The notes beneath the pieces are model-generated. The model worked only from the letters and a program-made list of their open reading frames with translations. It was not told where the DNA came from and did not search any database. From Macquaria australasica (taxonomy: Eukaryota; Chordata; Actinopteri; Centrarchiformes; Percichthyidae), in assembly GCA_005408345.1 (NCBI GenBank), contig SEMN01000894.1:62001-126000 (forward strand): a stretch of DNA of 64,000 bases, read 5' to 3'. Of this stretch, positions 1-9,493 are shown one piece after another. Position 1 is the first letter of the stretch. Each line of letters opens with the position of its first letter. The position numbers and the translations under genes are program-made.

Positions 1-7
1 GGAGCTC

Positions 8-216
8 TCAGGTCACCGTGGTCATCCTGACGCGTCTTGATACCGAGACTTTCCTGATGCTGCTGGCCGCTGTGTCGTCTTCAGGCCGTCGCTTGACTGA
101 AGCATGACAACTACCCAGCAATAACTTCCTCCTCTGATTTCTCATACTGTGAGGAGAGTGTGGTGGGTCCAGGAACACCTCATCAAACACGAGCATCATC
201 AGGTCATTCAGATGAT
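8..216 (-). other. Putative terminal coding exon of an unrecognised gene, copy 1
   Basis: Read on the minus strand, an acceptor (TTTTACAG, ending at 217) opens a 209-bp frame that runs to a TGA at 8-10. The peptide contains the segments HLNDLMMLVFDEVF and MRNQRRKLLLGSC and has a basic C-terminus. I do not recognise it. Copies at 26518-26726 and 45724-45932 keep the frame open. In those copies an AATAAA signal lies about 160 bp past the stop, which suits a real last exon with a 3' UTR. No convincing upstream exon was found, so it may be a duplicated gene fragment. Confidence 0.3.
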
Positions 217-2841
217 CTGTAAAACATAGCAGAGCCACAGTTACTTGTACATTATACTGTCAAGTTTTATCAGGGCCAACAATATCCAACTGCAGATGCA
301 TTTGGTCTTGAATGAAGGAGAAGCATGTATTTAACAGGGTGTGTGGTGATCACAGTGCTAATGTCATGGTGATTACATTTCTTACATTGTCATATTCTCA
401 GTAATTGTACCTACCATGCTCTTTATGTAGAACACTGTGGAAGGCCTCAGTGGTGATGGCTCAGCCTCTCCACATCACTGAAAGGCCCGTGGAGCTGCAT
501 AGGGAACAGTGGATGTGCCAACCAAGGTCTTTGCAGGACACAGTAGCCTGGACACTGTAACACAATTACATTTTTTTCATGAAACCCAAGCAATATGACA
601 CAAGAACAATACATAGCAATATTACATTATAAGTAAAACTACTAAAGGCTGCAACAGCTCAGTGTTAAACGTTATTCAAAGCAGTCAGAATATATCAGGC
701 TACAAACATTTACCTAGTGAGACTCTGTTGATTGTAATGTAATGTGAGACTAAATGAACGCAACAGGAGAGACCGAGGTCTCTGCTCTGTCTAATGAAAG
801 ATAAGTAATGGGACAGAAAAACAAGTAATTACAACCAACTGCAATAAACCAAAAACATTGACACCATTAAAAATCATCAGGCAAATCCTGTCGTAGCTCA
901 TTACGACATAGTTTAAAAAGAAAATCAGCATATTGAGCCTTTCAAATATCAAATTCTTCAATAAGTCCAATGGTATTTTTCACCTTTTCTCCAGATTGTC
1001 TCTTTTGTGCAGCTTTACTAAAATCTAAAGGGAAATCTTTTTACGTTCATTAATTCTCTGTTTCAGGGGATGGGTGGCCTTTCCCACATACACTTTGTCA
1101 CAAGAACTTTTCAACACATAAACAACACTGGTATTACACGTGATGACATAAAAGAAAATCGATTACCTGTTTTGAATGTAAAACATAAAGAGTGTTTTTG
1201 TATTGTGGCTCTGTGCATAACTGCCACATCACAGTGGGTGAGATGAGGTCTCTGCTCAGTCTAGCAGGGACAAACACACTAACATACATATTTACACACT
1301 GCAAAGCGTGCCCGTGTAAAGCACACTGTGGTCTAGCACACTCACTCCAGCGCCAAGATGCAAACCTGATAGTTACTTTGGTAATGGCCGAAAAACTCAT
1401 CAAATACAGTCACACACACATGATATACGGTGAATTAAATGTTTTATGAATCGGTGTTTAATTCGGCTTGCATCTGATCCACCAACCAGCACTTATTTTA
1501 GTGAGAAATCTTAACTTTTGAAACGGTTCGCCTCAAATTCCTTCGGTCCTCTCCCACTAAAATGGCGCAGCTAACCACAGGAGACTGGTAGCGAGTTGAG
1601 GCGACAAAATCCAACGGAAATACAGTTTCTTTATGGATAACACTGATGCCAAATTGACAATAAGACTGTTGACATATGACGCCCTTTATCTTATGTTTCT
1701 AGAGTTATGTATTTTTGCGTACACGCGAGGAATTGTTAAAATGTCATATTTCTTAAAGGGAGTTTGGCGCAATATTTTCCACGGACAGCGCAGTCTCATT
1801 TTCCTGCCGTTCCTCTCCTTGCCTATCAATAACCTTGCACCCCCACTTTTAACAATAACTTGGCGCCCATTCTTACAGACATAACAAACTAACAGCATTA
1901 ACTTTACTGTGTATCTTGCAGCCATTAACATTCTGGAAAATGACATCTAAAATTGACCTCAGCTGATGGTGTTATCTTGTGCTAAGCTGAGGCTCTGAGG
2001 CTGGGGGCCGATGCAGTGATTTGTGCTGGTCTGTGCAGCCAACAACAGAGCAGTTCCTGTGCTTAGCTCTTAGCTTCGACAAAATGCTGGCGGGTCGGAG
2101 CTTGTGAGAAAAAAATGCAAACATGGCAAAGTTAGTTCTCAGGCCTTGGGTGGAGATACTCAGATGGGGGGCGGTGTGATTCTAATGAGCCCGCTTTCTA
2201 TGTAAGAAGGGGAGCCAGATCCTGAAAGGCCTGTTGGTCTTATTTCACAGTTTGTGGGTAGGTAGGCACTCCAGATACCCAAATATAAATGCAAAAACAC
2301 TGAAAAAGTGGGGTTTTCATGATATATTCCCTTTAAGGCAATCTAAAACCTTTTTTCCTTAAGTATTATTTTTTGTAAAATATTCACATTCAAGTGTTTT
2401 TGAAAAACCTCAAGCACAAAGGCAAAAGAAACAGACGAAGATGAACTCTAATGGGTTACTATTTACAAACTGGATTCAAATTCTGATTTGAAATGAAATT
2501 AAAAAAGACACTCAACTTAAAGAAAGTATCAGGTTCCGATTTCTTGACTTTCTAAATTAAGTTTAATGTCTTTTCAGTTCAGTTTCAGTAATTTACTTCA
2601 ACAGTGATTGTGTTGAATTCATTACAGAAAGAAAGTATCATCATCTGTATAAATCTGTCTGATGAGAGTTGATATCAGTTGACTCAAAGGTTAGAAATTT
2701 AACCTTTACTTAAAGGTATGAAATTAATAGAAATGCAGTATTGTCATATTTAAGATGTTAGAACTACATGTAATTATGAGGAATATTTTGTTATGTTTCC
2801 ATTTCTCTGCAGCTGTTGATTCAGATCAGTTTCTCTCCAGC
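217..2841. other. Intergenic DNA with no intact gene
   Basis: Apart from the GIY-YIG fragment near 1.0-1.2 kb I see no supported gene. A donor-like site (GTAGGT, minus strand) near 409-414 could belong to an upstream exon of the putative gene at 8-216, but the flanking frames carry stops. The sequence is repeated in the other two copies of the block. Confidence 0.5.
1025..1170 (-). mobile_element. Penelope-like element fragment (GIY-YIG domain), copy 1
   Basis: One minus-strand frame reads VITCNTSVVYVLKSSCDKVY, followed directly by VGKATHPLKQRINERKK and then a stop. The spaced VYVL and VYVGK with a trailing THPLKQRI match the GIY-YIG endonuclease fold at the C-terminus of Penelope-like retroelements. 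Only about 45 codons survive and no reverse transcriptase was found beside it. Related fragments lie near 27535-27680, 39080-39210 and 46738-46880. Confidence 0.55.
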
Positions 2842-3304
2842 TGAGGGAGGTTTTTGTATGACGTTTTGTACGGGAAGTGTCACGATTAGCCATTCTGGCA
2901 GCAGGGAGAGGACCCAAAATGCAGACAGGCAAGGAGGCAGGGAGACTGAACCAAGTCCGATTAATTCACTCACACAAACTCAGGAACAGACACGCAGGGA
3001 ATCACAGGGAATCACAAGATTCACACCGAGTCACCAGGAATCACAATGACGCAACAGAAAACAAAAGCAAGAGGATCGGTATGTATAGGGGAGGAGACAA
3101 CGAGGGAAACAGACACAGGTGAAAACAATCAAAACTGGAGGGAAAAACCAAGACAGGAAATAAAAAGCACACAAGGAGACAAGAACAGTAATTTCAAAAT
3201 AAAACAGGAAACACCAAAACCCAAAAACACACAAGTCCACACGAGAGTCCTTAGGATCCTGACAGGAAGCTGTTATGCTGCTGACAGTAATAAACTCCTG
3301 CATC
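2842..3304 (-). pseudogene. Shredded second-family V relic split by an insertion, copy 1
   Basis: On the minus strand, 3265-3304 encodes the end of framework 3 and start of CDR3 (DAG.YYCQQ-like), matching V9. The 12-RSS nonamer survives at 2849-2857, but the heptamer is lost in a small deletion. A 387-bp TG...CA element sits in CDR3 between copies of GGAAG. Everything 5' of framework 3 is replaced until a framework-1 scrap at 3795-3844. It cannot encode a V domain. Confidence 0.75.
2878..3264 (-). mobile_element. LTR-like element inserted in V relic, copy 1
   Basis: The ends are TGTCACGAT and ATCCTGACA (TG...CA, short inverted termini), flanked by the 5-bp direct repeat GGAAG at 2873-2877 and 3265-3269. 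Such ends with a 5-bp duplication fit a solo LTR; a short non-autonomous DNA element is the alternative. No coding capacity. Copies at 29387-29801 and 48588-49002 are longer by 28 bp. Confidence 0.65.
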
Positions 3305-3794
3305 CGTCATGTGTTGTTGGATGTGGGCATAATAATAGAAGTCTTGTATTCTTAATTAAGTGCAGCAGCTGGCAGTGGGAGGTTAGAGTGTGTCGTACGG
3401 AGGAGTATTATTCTGAAGACAGTGGGGAAAAAAAGGGAGGAAACTGGTGTGTGGCTCAGAACAGGTTGAAAACATCACAGAAATTAGGCCAAGGTCAGCA
3501 GGTGGTTTTACAACTTTGAGCCCACAGAAGGAGGGTGAAATGGCTATAAAAGAAGATGTGTGTTGGATTGTCAGTTACTTCATGGACTGACTCAGGTTGT
3601 GTGAGCTCGTATGCTTGACTGTTGGTTGCTCCATGAACTAACTCGGGTTTGCTGTACTTGTTGATTTGTCAGTAAACTCTATTCATATTAAAACTCTTTT
3701 GACTCAGTTGAATTATTTTTGAGTATTGAAGTGCTTATAGTGTGGTGAAGATCCTGAAGACATCTGGCCCATCTTTGGGACTTTTTCTCCCACA

Positions 3795-3844
3795 ATCACC
3801 TATAAGTGTACTGGCTTTACGTCTGATAGAGACAGTCTGTCCTG
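3795..3844 (-). pseudogene. Framework-1/CDR1 scrap of second-family V, copy 1
   Basis: The minus strand encodes a piece like GQTVSIRCKASTLIGD, closely matching V9 at 42280-42330. It is the 5' remainder of the V relic whose 3' end lies at 2842-3304; the middle of the gene is gone. Confidence 0.65.
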
Positions 3845-4330
3845 TTGAGATTCATTGTTAAACTGTGGCCCACTGTACCTCAAGCTAAAGTGAAGATGAT
3901 CATTCACACATTTATTTTTTCCATTTAGACTGTTGTAACTCCAGTTTGTCTTGTCTTCCCCACCACAGAATTACTAACAAATGGTCCAGAGAGCTGTTGT
4001 TTTTACTGGCTCCCCATTAAATTAAAAATCCAGTTCAAGATACTTGTCATCACTTTTTGTGTTCTACATGGTCAGGCACCCTCCTCTATCAGTGAGCTTG
4101 TACAGGCCTGTACGACTAGTGAACTACTTAAAAGTGAAAGCGCCTTTGAGGTTGGGGTTTTTGACCTTTGGCAGTGGCTCCAGTTGGGCATAAGTGGACA
4201 CTGTGGACTCCCTCAAAAGGCAGCTAAAGTCCCACCTGTTTAGACTGGATTTTGCATTTTCATTGTCTGTATTTCATGTGTGTTGCTTTTATCTTTTATT
4301 AAAAAGCATTTCTGAAGTCCTATATAAAAT
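3845..4330 (+). mobile_element. L2-type LINE 3' fragment, copy 1
   Basis: Plus-strand frames read YWLPIKLKIQFKIL, then VLHGQAPSSISELVQ, and after a frameshift VDSLKRQLKSHLFRLDF-like. These are landmarks of the reverse-transcriptase C-terminus in fish L2/CR1-type LINEs. Internal deletion and shifts make it dead. Copies: 30381-30868, 42404-42895 and 49582-50068. Confidence 0.7.
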
Positions 4331-4484
4331 GTTCTACTTCCTGACTTACTGACTGAAAATGCCAGGAGGTTCAATGAAAAGTGCAAGACTAGTGGAAGTA
4401 AAGGAATTTCATATTTAAAAAATCTTTTAATATGTCAGTAAATATGTTGTTGCAGATAAACGGGGTGAGAAAGAGTCATCTAAC

Positions 4485-4488
<4 letters not shown>

Positions 4489-4553
<65 letters not shown>
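4489..4553. repeat. (TG)n tract beside V1
   Basis: An uninterrupted TG run of about 65 bp ends some 80 bp from the V1 RSS. Runs occupy the same position beside all 11 main-family V genes, with lengths from about 19 to 67 bp. Confidence 0.95.
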
Positions 4554-4555
<2 letters not shown>

Positions 4556-4633
4556 TCAGTGAAGTGTATCAGTCTCTGCAGTAGCTTCCAGCTGCAGCAG
4601 TCAGTTCAGTTTCTGTTCAGTCTGACTGAGGGA

Positions 4634-4661
4634 GGTTTTTGTACGACGCTTTTTCACTGTG
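4634..4661 (-). other. V1 12-bp recombination signal
   Basis: Minus strand: heptamer CACAGTG (4655-4661), spacer AAAAAGCGTCGT, nonamer ACAAAAACC (4634-4642). Heptamer and nonamer are near consensus; the spacer is exactly 12 bp. Confidence 0.95.
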
Positions 4662-5135
4662 TGAACAACCACTGACTGTTGATAATGTGAAAACTCTGAC
4701 AGTAGTAAACTGCTGCATCTTCAGTCTGGACTCCACTGATGGTCAGAGTGAAGTCAGAGTTTGATCCACTGCCTGTAAAACGACCTGGAATCCCTGATGC
4801 TCGAGTGCTAGCAGAGTAAATGAGGAGTTTAGGAGTTTCTCCATCTCTCTGTTGGTACCAGGCTAAATGGTTAGAGCCAAAAACGTTCTGACTGGTCCTA
4901 CATGTGACTTTGACGGAGGCTCCCAGAGCAGAGCTCACTGCTCCAGACTGAGTCACTGTGACCTGGCCTCTGGACTCTGAGGAGACAGAGACAAAAACAT
5001 AAAGCAGCGTCATGGTTTTGTCGGCTTCATTTCAGAGGGACGGATGTTCGTAGAGGAGAGGAGTTTGATTCTCTGGACTTTACCTGTGAAGCAGCAGCAG
5101 AGGAGAGTCCAGATGAGGACGGAGGTCAAAGTCAT
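4662..5135 (-). CDS. V1, immunoglobulin light-chain V gene (intact)
   Basis: Two exons: leader 5084-5135 (52 bp; MTLTSVLIWTLLCCCFTG, hydrophobic signal peptide) and V exon 4662-4976 (315 bp). The donor is CAG|GTAAAG and the acceptor CTCCTCAG|AG; the split codon gives the mature start TESRGQVTVTQ. The domain shows framework-1 Cys (VKVTCRTSQ), LAWYQQRDGETPKLLIY, the FTLTISGVQTEDAAVYYC end of framework 3, CDR1 NVFGSNH, CDR2 SASTRAS and germline CDR3 QSFHIINSQWLF. Framework 3 reads GIPGRF where most siblings have GIPDRF. An in-frame ATG just upstream of the V exon (MTLLYVF) lies in the intron and is not the start. It pairs with the J and C segments at 5670-7260 by inversion. Confidence 0.93.
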
Positions 5136-5215
5136 GTTTTTGATGAGGAGGATTTCTGTGGCTTCTGTTGTGATGAAGGACAGCTGTCAGTCATCCAGTG
5201 TTCAACTCTCAGGAC

Positions 5216-5261
5216 TATAAACTCTCCCAGAGCACTGGAGCATGGTGCTGCTGATGCAAAG
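5216..5261 (-). promoter_or_regulatory. V1 promoter: octamer-like element and TATA box
   Basis: Minus strand: CTTTGCAT (5254-5261), one base from the Ig octamer ATTTGCAT, then GTTTATA (5216-5222) about 32 bp downstream and about 80 bp from the ATG. Spacing suits a standard Ig V promoter. Confidence 0.75.
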
Positions 5262-5630
5262 TGGCTCTCTATGGAAATGCTCTCACTGACTCCAACAGGG
5301 ACTTGGATTACTCTGATGATGCTGTTTCCCAATGGATCAATAAATATATTTAGTCATTTTTAAAAACCTATTTTACATGACTTTGTCTTTATGCTTCTTG
5401 AAAATTTTTCTTTTAAATTCTCTTCTGACTTATTTAAATTTATTGGCAAAGAAAATTGAGCATAGATTTTTATTTTAAATGAATATATCAAATAAAAACA
5501 TGCATTCTGTAAATCTGTGACACTGTTATTTTCACATTTCATATCAGTTGACAAAATGTTACAATCAGAGACGCATTTTGGTGAGTTTGTTTGTGTCAAA
5601 GTCAGAGAGCCGTGTCTCTCTACAGTGAGA

Positions 5631-5669
5631 GGTTTTTGTACGGCGGCTCAATGAGTTTGTATCACTGTG
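5631..5669 (+). other. J1a 23-bp recombination signal
   Basis: Nonamer GGTTTTTGT (5631-5639), 23-bp spacer, heptamer CACTGTG (5663-5669), abutting J1a. Confidence 0.95.
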
Positions 5670-5707
5670 GTGGACTTTTGGTGGAGGAACCAGACTGGAT
5701 GTTGGAA
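5670..5707 (+). CDS. J1a light-chain joining segment
   Basis: The 38 bp encode WTFGGGTRLDVG, with the FGxG bulge motif, and end in donor GGAA|GTAAGT. Its split codon completes with the GT of the C exon to give Ser. First of two J segments of this cluster. Confidence 0.93.
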
Positions 5708-6010
5708 GTAAGTTAAACCATTAAAAGTTTTATGATTTCAGGAGCTATTTTTATTTTCTTTATATTCAGCAGTCTAAGAAAAATAGTTGCTTTTCCATTT
5801 TCATGTTTACGTTTTTCCACGAATATTTTGAACTAAGAGAAAAAGTTCACTTCAATAATAGAAATTCAAAAACTTATTATAATAAATATAAAACATTAAT
5901 CCCCAGGATAAATCCTTATTTCCAACTTCAAAGGTAAAGTTGAATCTTGAGGGCTTGTAGGTTTAGTTCAGTCTGACAAAGTCAGAGAGCCGTGTCTCTC
6001 TACAGTGAGA

Positions 6011-6049
6011 GGTTTTTGTACGGCGGCTCAATGAGTTTGTATCACTGTG
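6011..6049 (+). other. J1b 23-bp recombination signal
   Basis: Nonamer 6011-6019, 23-bp spacer, heptamer CACTGTG 6043-6049. Confidence 0.95.
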
Positions 6050-6087
6050 GAACACGTTCGGTGGAGGAACCAGACTGGATATTGGAA
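6050..6087 (+). CDS. J1b light-chain joining segment
   Basis: Encodes NTFGGGTRLDIG and ends in donor A|GTAAGT. The flanking 90 bp is nearly identical to that of J1a, so the pair arose by tandem duplication. Confidence 0.93.
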
Positions 6088-6756
6088 GTAAGTTTCTGCA
6101 CAAATACTAAAAACAATATTGTAAAGTAATGTTTTAAATTCAGTTTTTTGATGTTTGGGGCAGATAAATATGTTGTTTTAATTCTAACACTTTAGTCTTC
6201 ATGTTTTTATTTCTCCTCCTTTATCATGGAGGCTAACTCAGAGCAGCTTCACTAAACTTTTCTTTACACGTTCCTGTCATAATGAAATTTAAACAGCTTG
6301 ACGTGTAGAAAACATGAAACTTTACTTTGAATGTTTGCTAAGACTAGTTTTAATTTTCCACCACAAAAATAATTTCTGTTACTATGAATTAAAATGTACT
6401 TTGTTCATGTAGAATTGAACAGAGTGAAGATAAAACTGTGTCTCAGAAAATATGCAAAATCTCTGATCTTTTTATTGTCATTTATTGTTTCAAATTATGT
6501 TTGAAATCTTTTAAACGGTTTACTGTAAGATGATCGAAATCTACATGAAGAACATTTGATTGTCGTCAGTTCTTTTTCTGTATTTGTTTATGTTTCCACT
6601 AAATACTTTAAACTAATGTATAGCTTCGTTTTTGCAGGGATAGTTTTAAAATTCAGCCAAATCTGCTCCTTTTCTTTCCAGTGTAGTTTGATATATTTCA
6701 GGTCGTTCTGTTTGATGATTCTCTCTGTGCTGATGTGCATGAGAGGCTTCTTAAAG

Positions 6757-6884
6757 GGAAGTGAAACAATGTGTGAGTGAGTGACTGGTGGAGCAGAAAA
6801 ACCATCTGACAGAAACTCCTTAAGGAGAAAAGCAACTCTCACACAGTAAAGGTGTCCAAGTGTCTGGTGGTTGATTGACAGCTG
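6757..6884 (+). promoter_or_regulatory. Putative J-C intron enhancer, cluster 1
   Basis: GGAAGTGAAAC at 6757-6767 matches the ETS-IRF composite consensus GGAANNGAAA (PU.1/IRF4) and the lambda-B motif of mammalian light-chain enhancers. An AP-1-like TGAGTGA follows, and an E-box CAGCTG lies at 6879-6884, about 40 bp before the C exon. The arrangement is kept in all five J-C introns. Activity is inferred from motifs only. Confidence 0.5.
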
Positions 6885-6922
6885 TGTGGTCCCTGTCCTC
6901 TAAGCTGATTGGTGTCTCCTAG

Positions 6923-7260
6923 GTGATGTCCGCCCCACCCTGACGGTGCTGCCCCCCTCCAGAGAGGAGCTGCAGCAGGGGAAGGCCACGCTCATGTGCC
7001 TGGCCAACAAGGGCTTCCCCTCAGACTGGAGTCTGGCCTGGAAGGTGGACGGCAGCAGCAGCAGCAGCAGCAGCATCAGCTGGGAGGAGAGCAGGAGCCC
7101 CGGGGTGCTGGAGAAGGATGGCCGCTACAGCTGGAGCAGCACCCTGAGGCTCCCTGCAGACCAGTGGGGGAAGGTGGGCTCTGTGACCTGTGAGGCCACC
7201 CAGGGCTCCCAGACTCCGCTCTCAGAGACACTGAGGAGAGACCAGTGTCCCCAGTCCTGA
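6923..7260 (+). CDS. C1, immunoglobulin light-chain constant exon
   Basis: Acceptor CTCCTAG|GT starts a 338-bp exon ending in TGA at 7258-7260; polyA signal AATAAA at 7404-7409. It encodes a C1-set Ig domain: TLTVLPPSREELQQGKATL, intradomain Cys in ATLMCLANKGF, Trp in SLAWKVDG, second Cys in SVTCEATQG, and a C-terminal Cys (DQCPQS) that in IgL bonds to the heavy chain. A run of seven Ser codons (AGC repeat) follows KVDG. The first in-frame Met (MLPPS-type start) is not the true start; the exon is spliced to J. Sequence resembles teleost kappa-type L1 C regions. Confidence 0.93.
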
Positions 7261-7409
7261 CCTGACTCACTGGGACTCTGCTACTGGTTTTACTCTGCTA
7301 CTGCTCTCAGTCTGCACTCTCTCTGTCTGGTTCTCTCTTTCTCTCATGACATGTTTCAACATTAACGTGTTCTTGCTTGTTGATGGTTTCAACATTTTAA
7401 AACAATAAA

Positions 7410-8202
7410 GATTTTATCATGTATATTATCAAAGTGACATGTCTTTGGACTTCCTTTCTTTGATATATATTATACATTAGGCAACATTAGTCAGATTAAT
7501 GCACAAAGTCACACCAGTAACAAATTCATTTTTCCCAAATTGCTTTATAACAATACACATGTTAAGTCCATTTTAATGGTAAATCACAAAGTTCTCTGTT
7601 ATTACTAATGTCTCCCCTTGAAGAAGATCCATGTGTTCTGTTCATGTGTTGTTGATTTGTATTTAGAAATTATTCTGAAGATTTGAATTAAAAGTCTAAA
7701 TCATAATAAGGATTTTAAGGATTAGAAATCAATAGGATGGTATCAGCTGCATAAAGTGATAACATGAATCTAATTCATTTTACACCAAATAAAACTTAAA
7801 TGAGACAGTTTAACTTCACCAAAACTCTTTGTAACAGCAGTAACACTGATATTGTATTAAAATAAAAAATATATTTTCATCAAATCAGCTGTATCCTATG
7901 TTGCTGTATTAATTTTTAACAGTGAATCAATTTAATCCTAAGAGACTGAGTGTGTCTCAGGGTCAGATCGCCAGGATTTTATAATTTTATGAAAAGATTT
8001 TTACAAAGAAATAATGATCAGTGTCCTACTCTTTAATCAACTGAAGTGTATTATATCATTTGTCGAGATTATCTAGTTAACAACAAGACACTTAAAGTGT
8101 TTGAGTGTAATAAAACTCATTAAAGATAGTATGCAATTTATATTGACTTAACAGTTGAGACTGAAAGTTGATGCTTGACAGTAAAAAACATTTCACTACA
8201 AG
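7410..8202. other. Intercluster DNA after C1
   Basis: AT-rich sequence, also found in part after C2-C5 and after V3 and V12. No gene seen. Confidence 0.6.
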
Positions 8203-8425
8203 GTCCATTCAGTAGCTGTTCTGGAGCTTTAGATCAAATTACATGATCTTCCTCAGCAGATGGAGTTCACCCAGTTGTTGTGGAATATTTAATCTTTTAA
8301 GCCAACAATGCTCAGAGAAACAGGAATTTGAAAATCTACATTTCAATGACAACTGGTTCACTGCATCTACTGAGGAAGATCATGTGATATGACAGAAAGC
8401 TCCACAACAGTTACTGGGTGGACAT
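8203..8425. repeat. Fold-back (inverted) repeat, copy A
   Basis: Arms of about 75 bp at 8203-8280 and 8349-8425 are inverted copies, both containing CATGATCTTCCTCAG, around a loop of about 70 bp. Further copies: 12766-12975, 15289-15509, 20349-20588, 54512-54752 and 57401-57640. Likely a short non-autonomous DNA element carried along in cluster duplication. Confidence 0.75.
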
Positions 8426-8921
8426 TATGCAGAGATTGTTTTGCTATTTCCGAGGTCAAGAATGAACTTTTAATCTCAATGATTTCGTTGACTTTTTGTG
8501 TTGTATGTAAGAGAGAATGTGTTTTTTCCATATATTTTATATAGATGCAGTTATAGTTATAGAGATCTAATTATATCAAGTAGGTCACTTACGTATATTG
8601 TTATCATTCCAATTAGTTTTTGTTTTAGTTAGATAAGTTTATAAATTTAAACAAAAGATTTCTGATATAGCTAACTGGATATTGCTGAAATAGCTGTGAT
8701 CCAGTATGAAGCAGCTAAGGTCGGCTCCTTTCTCTCCATTTGCAAATCAGAAAAGAACATGGGATTATAATGAGATATGAATGGATGGTGAGAAGCTGTG
8801 ATGGAGAAAGTAGTTTGATTTCCAGCAAGATAATTTTTTGTCACAGAACTTGTTTTTATACGTGTTCATTGGTCGTTAAAGCAACAATGGTGAAATGTTA
8901 AATCTGCTGGATGAAGTTGTT
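8426..8921. other. Intercluster DNA
   Basis: No gene seen. Segments such as CTAACTGGATAT recur upstream of V3, V4, V5, V12 and V13. Confidence 0.5.
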
Positions 8922-9340
8922 TCAATTCAGTTTTATTTATATAGCGCCATATCGTAACAAAGTTATCTCAGAGCACTTTTTCATATAGAGCAGGTCTAGA
9001 CCGACTCTTTATATTTACAGAGACCCAACAGTTCCCACCATGAGCAGCACTAGGCGACAGTGGCAAGGAAAACTCCCTTTAACAGGTAGAAACCTCGAGC
9101 AGAACCAGAACCAGGCTCTGGGTGGGCGGTCATCTGCCTCGGAAGAGAACATACAGCACCACAATACAGTTCCACATAGAGATGTAAAGTAGTAGTTGTG
9201 GTAATGGTATTGATGTTAATATTAATAGAAATAATACTAATCACAATATAATAATAGTAATACTAATAATAAGAGCAATAACAGTAATAGCAGCAGTGGG
9301 TGTAGAGCAGGAACACGGGGGCAGCAGGTGGCTGCAACCA
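8922..9340 (-). mobile_element. Fish LINE 3'-tail-like repeat
   Basis: On the minus strand it reads through TTGCCACTGTCGCCTAGTGC, GAGATAACTTTGTTACGAT and GGCGCTATATAAATAAAACTG, then ends TTGAAA. The same core lies on the plus strand at 41140-41316 with a (GAATT)n tail. These are hallmarks of a widespread fish L2-like LINE 3' end. It is absent at matching positions of other clusters. Low-complexity TAA-rich sequence fills 9200-9290. Confidence 0.55.
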
Positions 9341-9465
9341 TACAAACATTGTATGTACAATATGTCTGTGTGTGTGTGTGTGTGTCCTCAGTGAAGTGTA
9401 TCAGTCTCTGCAGTAGCTTCCAGCTGCAGCAGTCAGTTCAGTTTCTCTTCAGTCTGACTGAGGGA

Positions 9466-9493
9466 GGTTTTTGTACGACGCTTTTTCACTGTG
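9466..9493 (-). other. V2 12-bp recombination signal
   Basis: Heptamer CACAGTG at 9487-9493, 12-bp spacer, nonamer at 9466-9474. TG tract at 9367-9385. Confidence 0.95.

Larger units (their letters stand above)
1..4480. repeat. Segmental duplication block, copy 1 of 3
   Basis: This stretch recurs at about 26511-31055 and 45717-50250 in the same order and strand, with only scattered substitutions and small indels. It carries a putative terminal exon, a GIY-YIG element fragment, a shredded second-family V gene with an LTR-like insertion, and an L2-type LINE fragment. A more diverged partial copy lies at 41317-43050 and still holds the better preserved V pseudogene V9. Copy 1 begins at or before the window edge. 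Confidence 0.9.

Noticed and set aside
2877..3519. Long plus-strand frames across the LTR-like element
   Set aside because: Low-complexity composition, not kept in the other two copies, and broken by the 28-bp difference.
4490..4675. Cys-Val repeat protein from TG tracts
   Set aside because: Translation of a microsatellite; no start context and opposite to the V gene.
4977..5013. In-frame ATG upstream of the V exon (MTLLYVFVSVSS) as V start
   Set aside because: It is the polypyrimidine end of the leader intron; a proper leader exon with donor and signal peptide lies upstream.
5132..5332. 66-70 codon frames (IIRVIQVPVGVS type) over every V promoter
   Set aside because: They overlap the leader exon, TATA box and octamer of each V on the same strand in another frame. 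They recur only because the V flanks are duplicated.
6556..6842. Frames in each J-C intron (VVSSFSVFVYVS type and its antisense)
   Set aside because: They lie in the spliced intron around the enhancer motif and have no start or splice support; conservation follows cluster duplication.
7076..7270. Minus-strand frame over each C exon and a second plus-strand Gln-rich frame
   Set aside because: Out-of-frame shadows of the C domain; the Gln run is the AGC Ser repeat read one base off.
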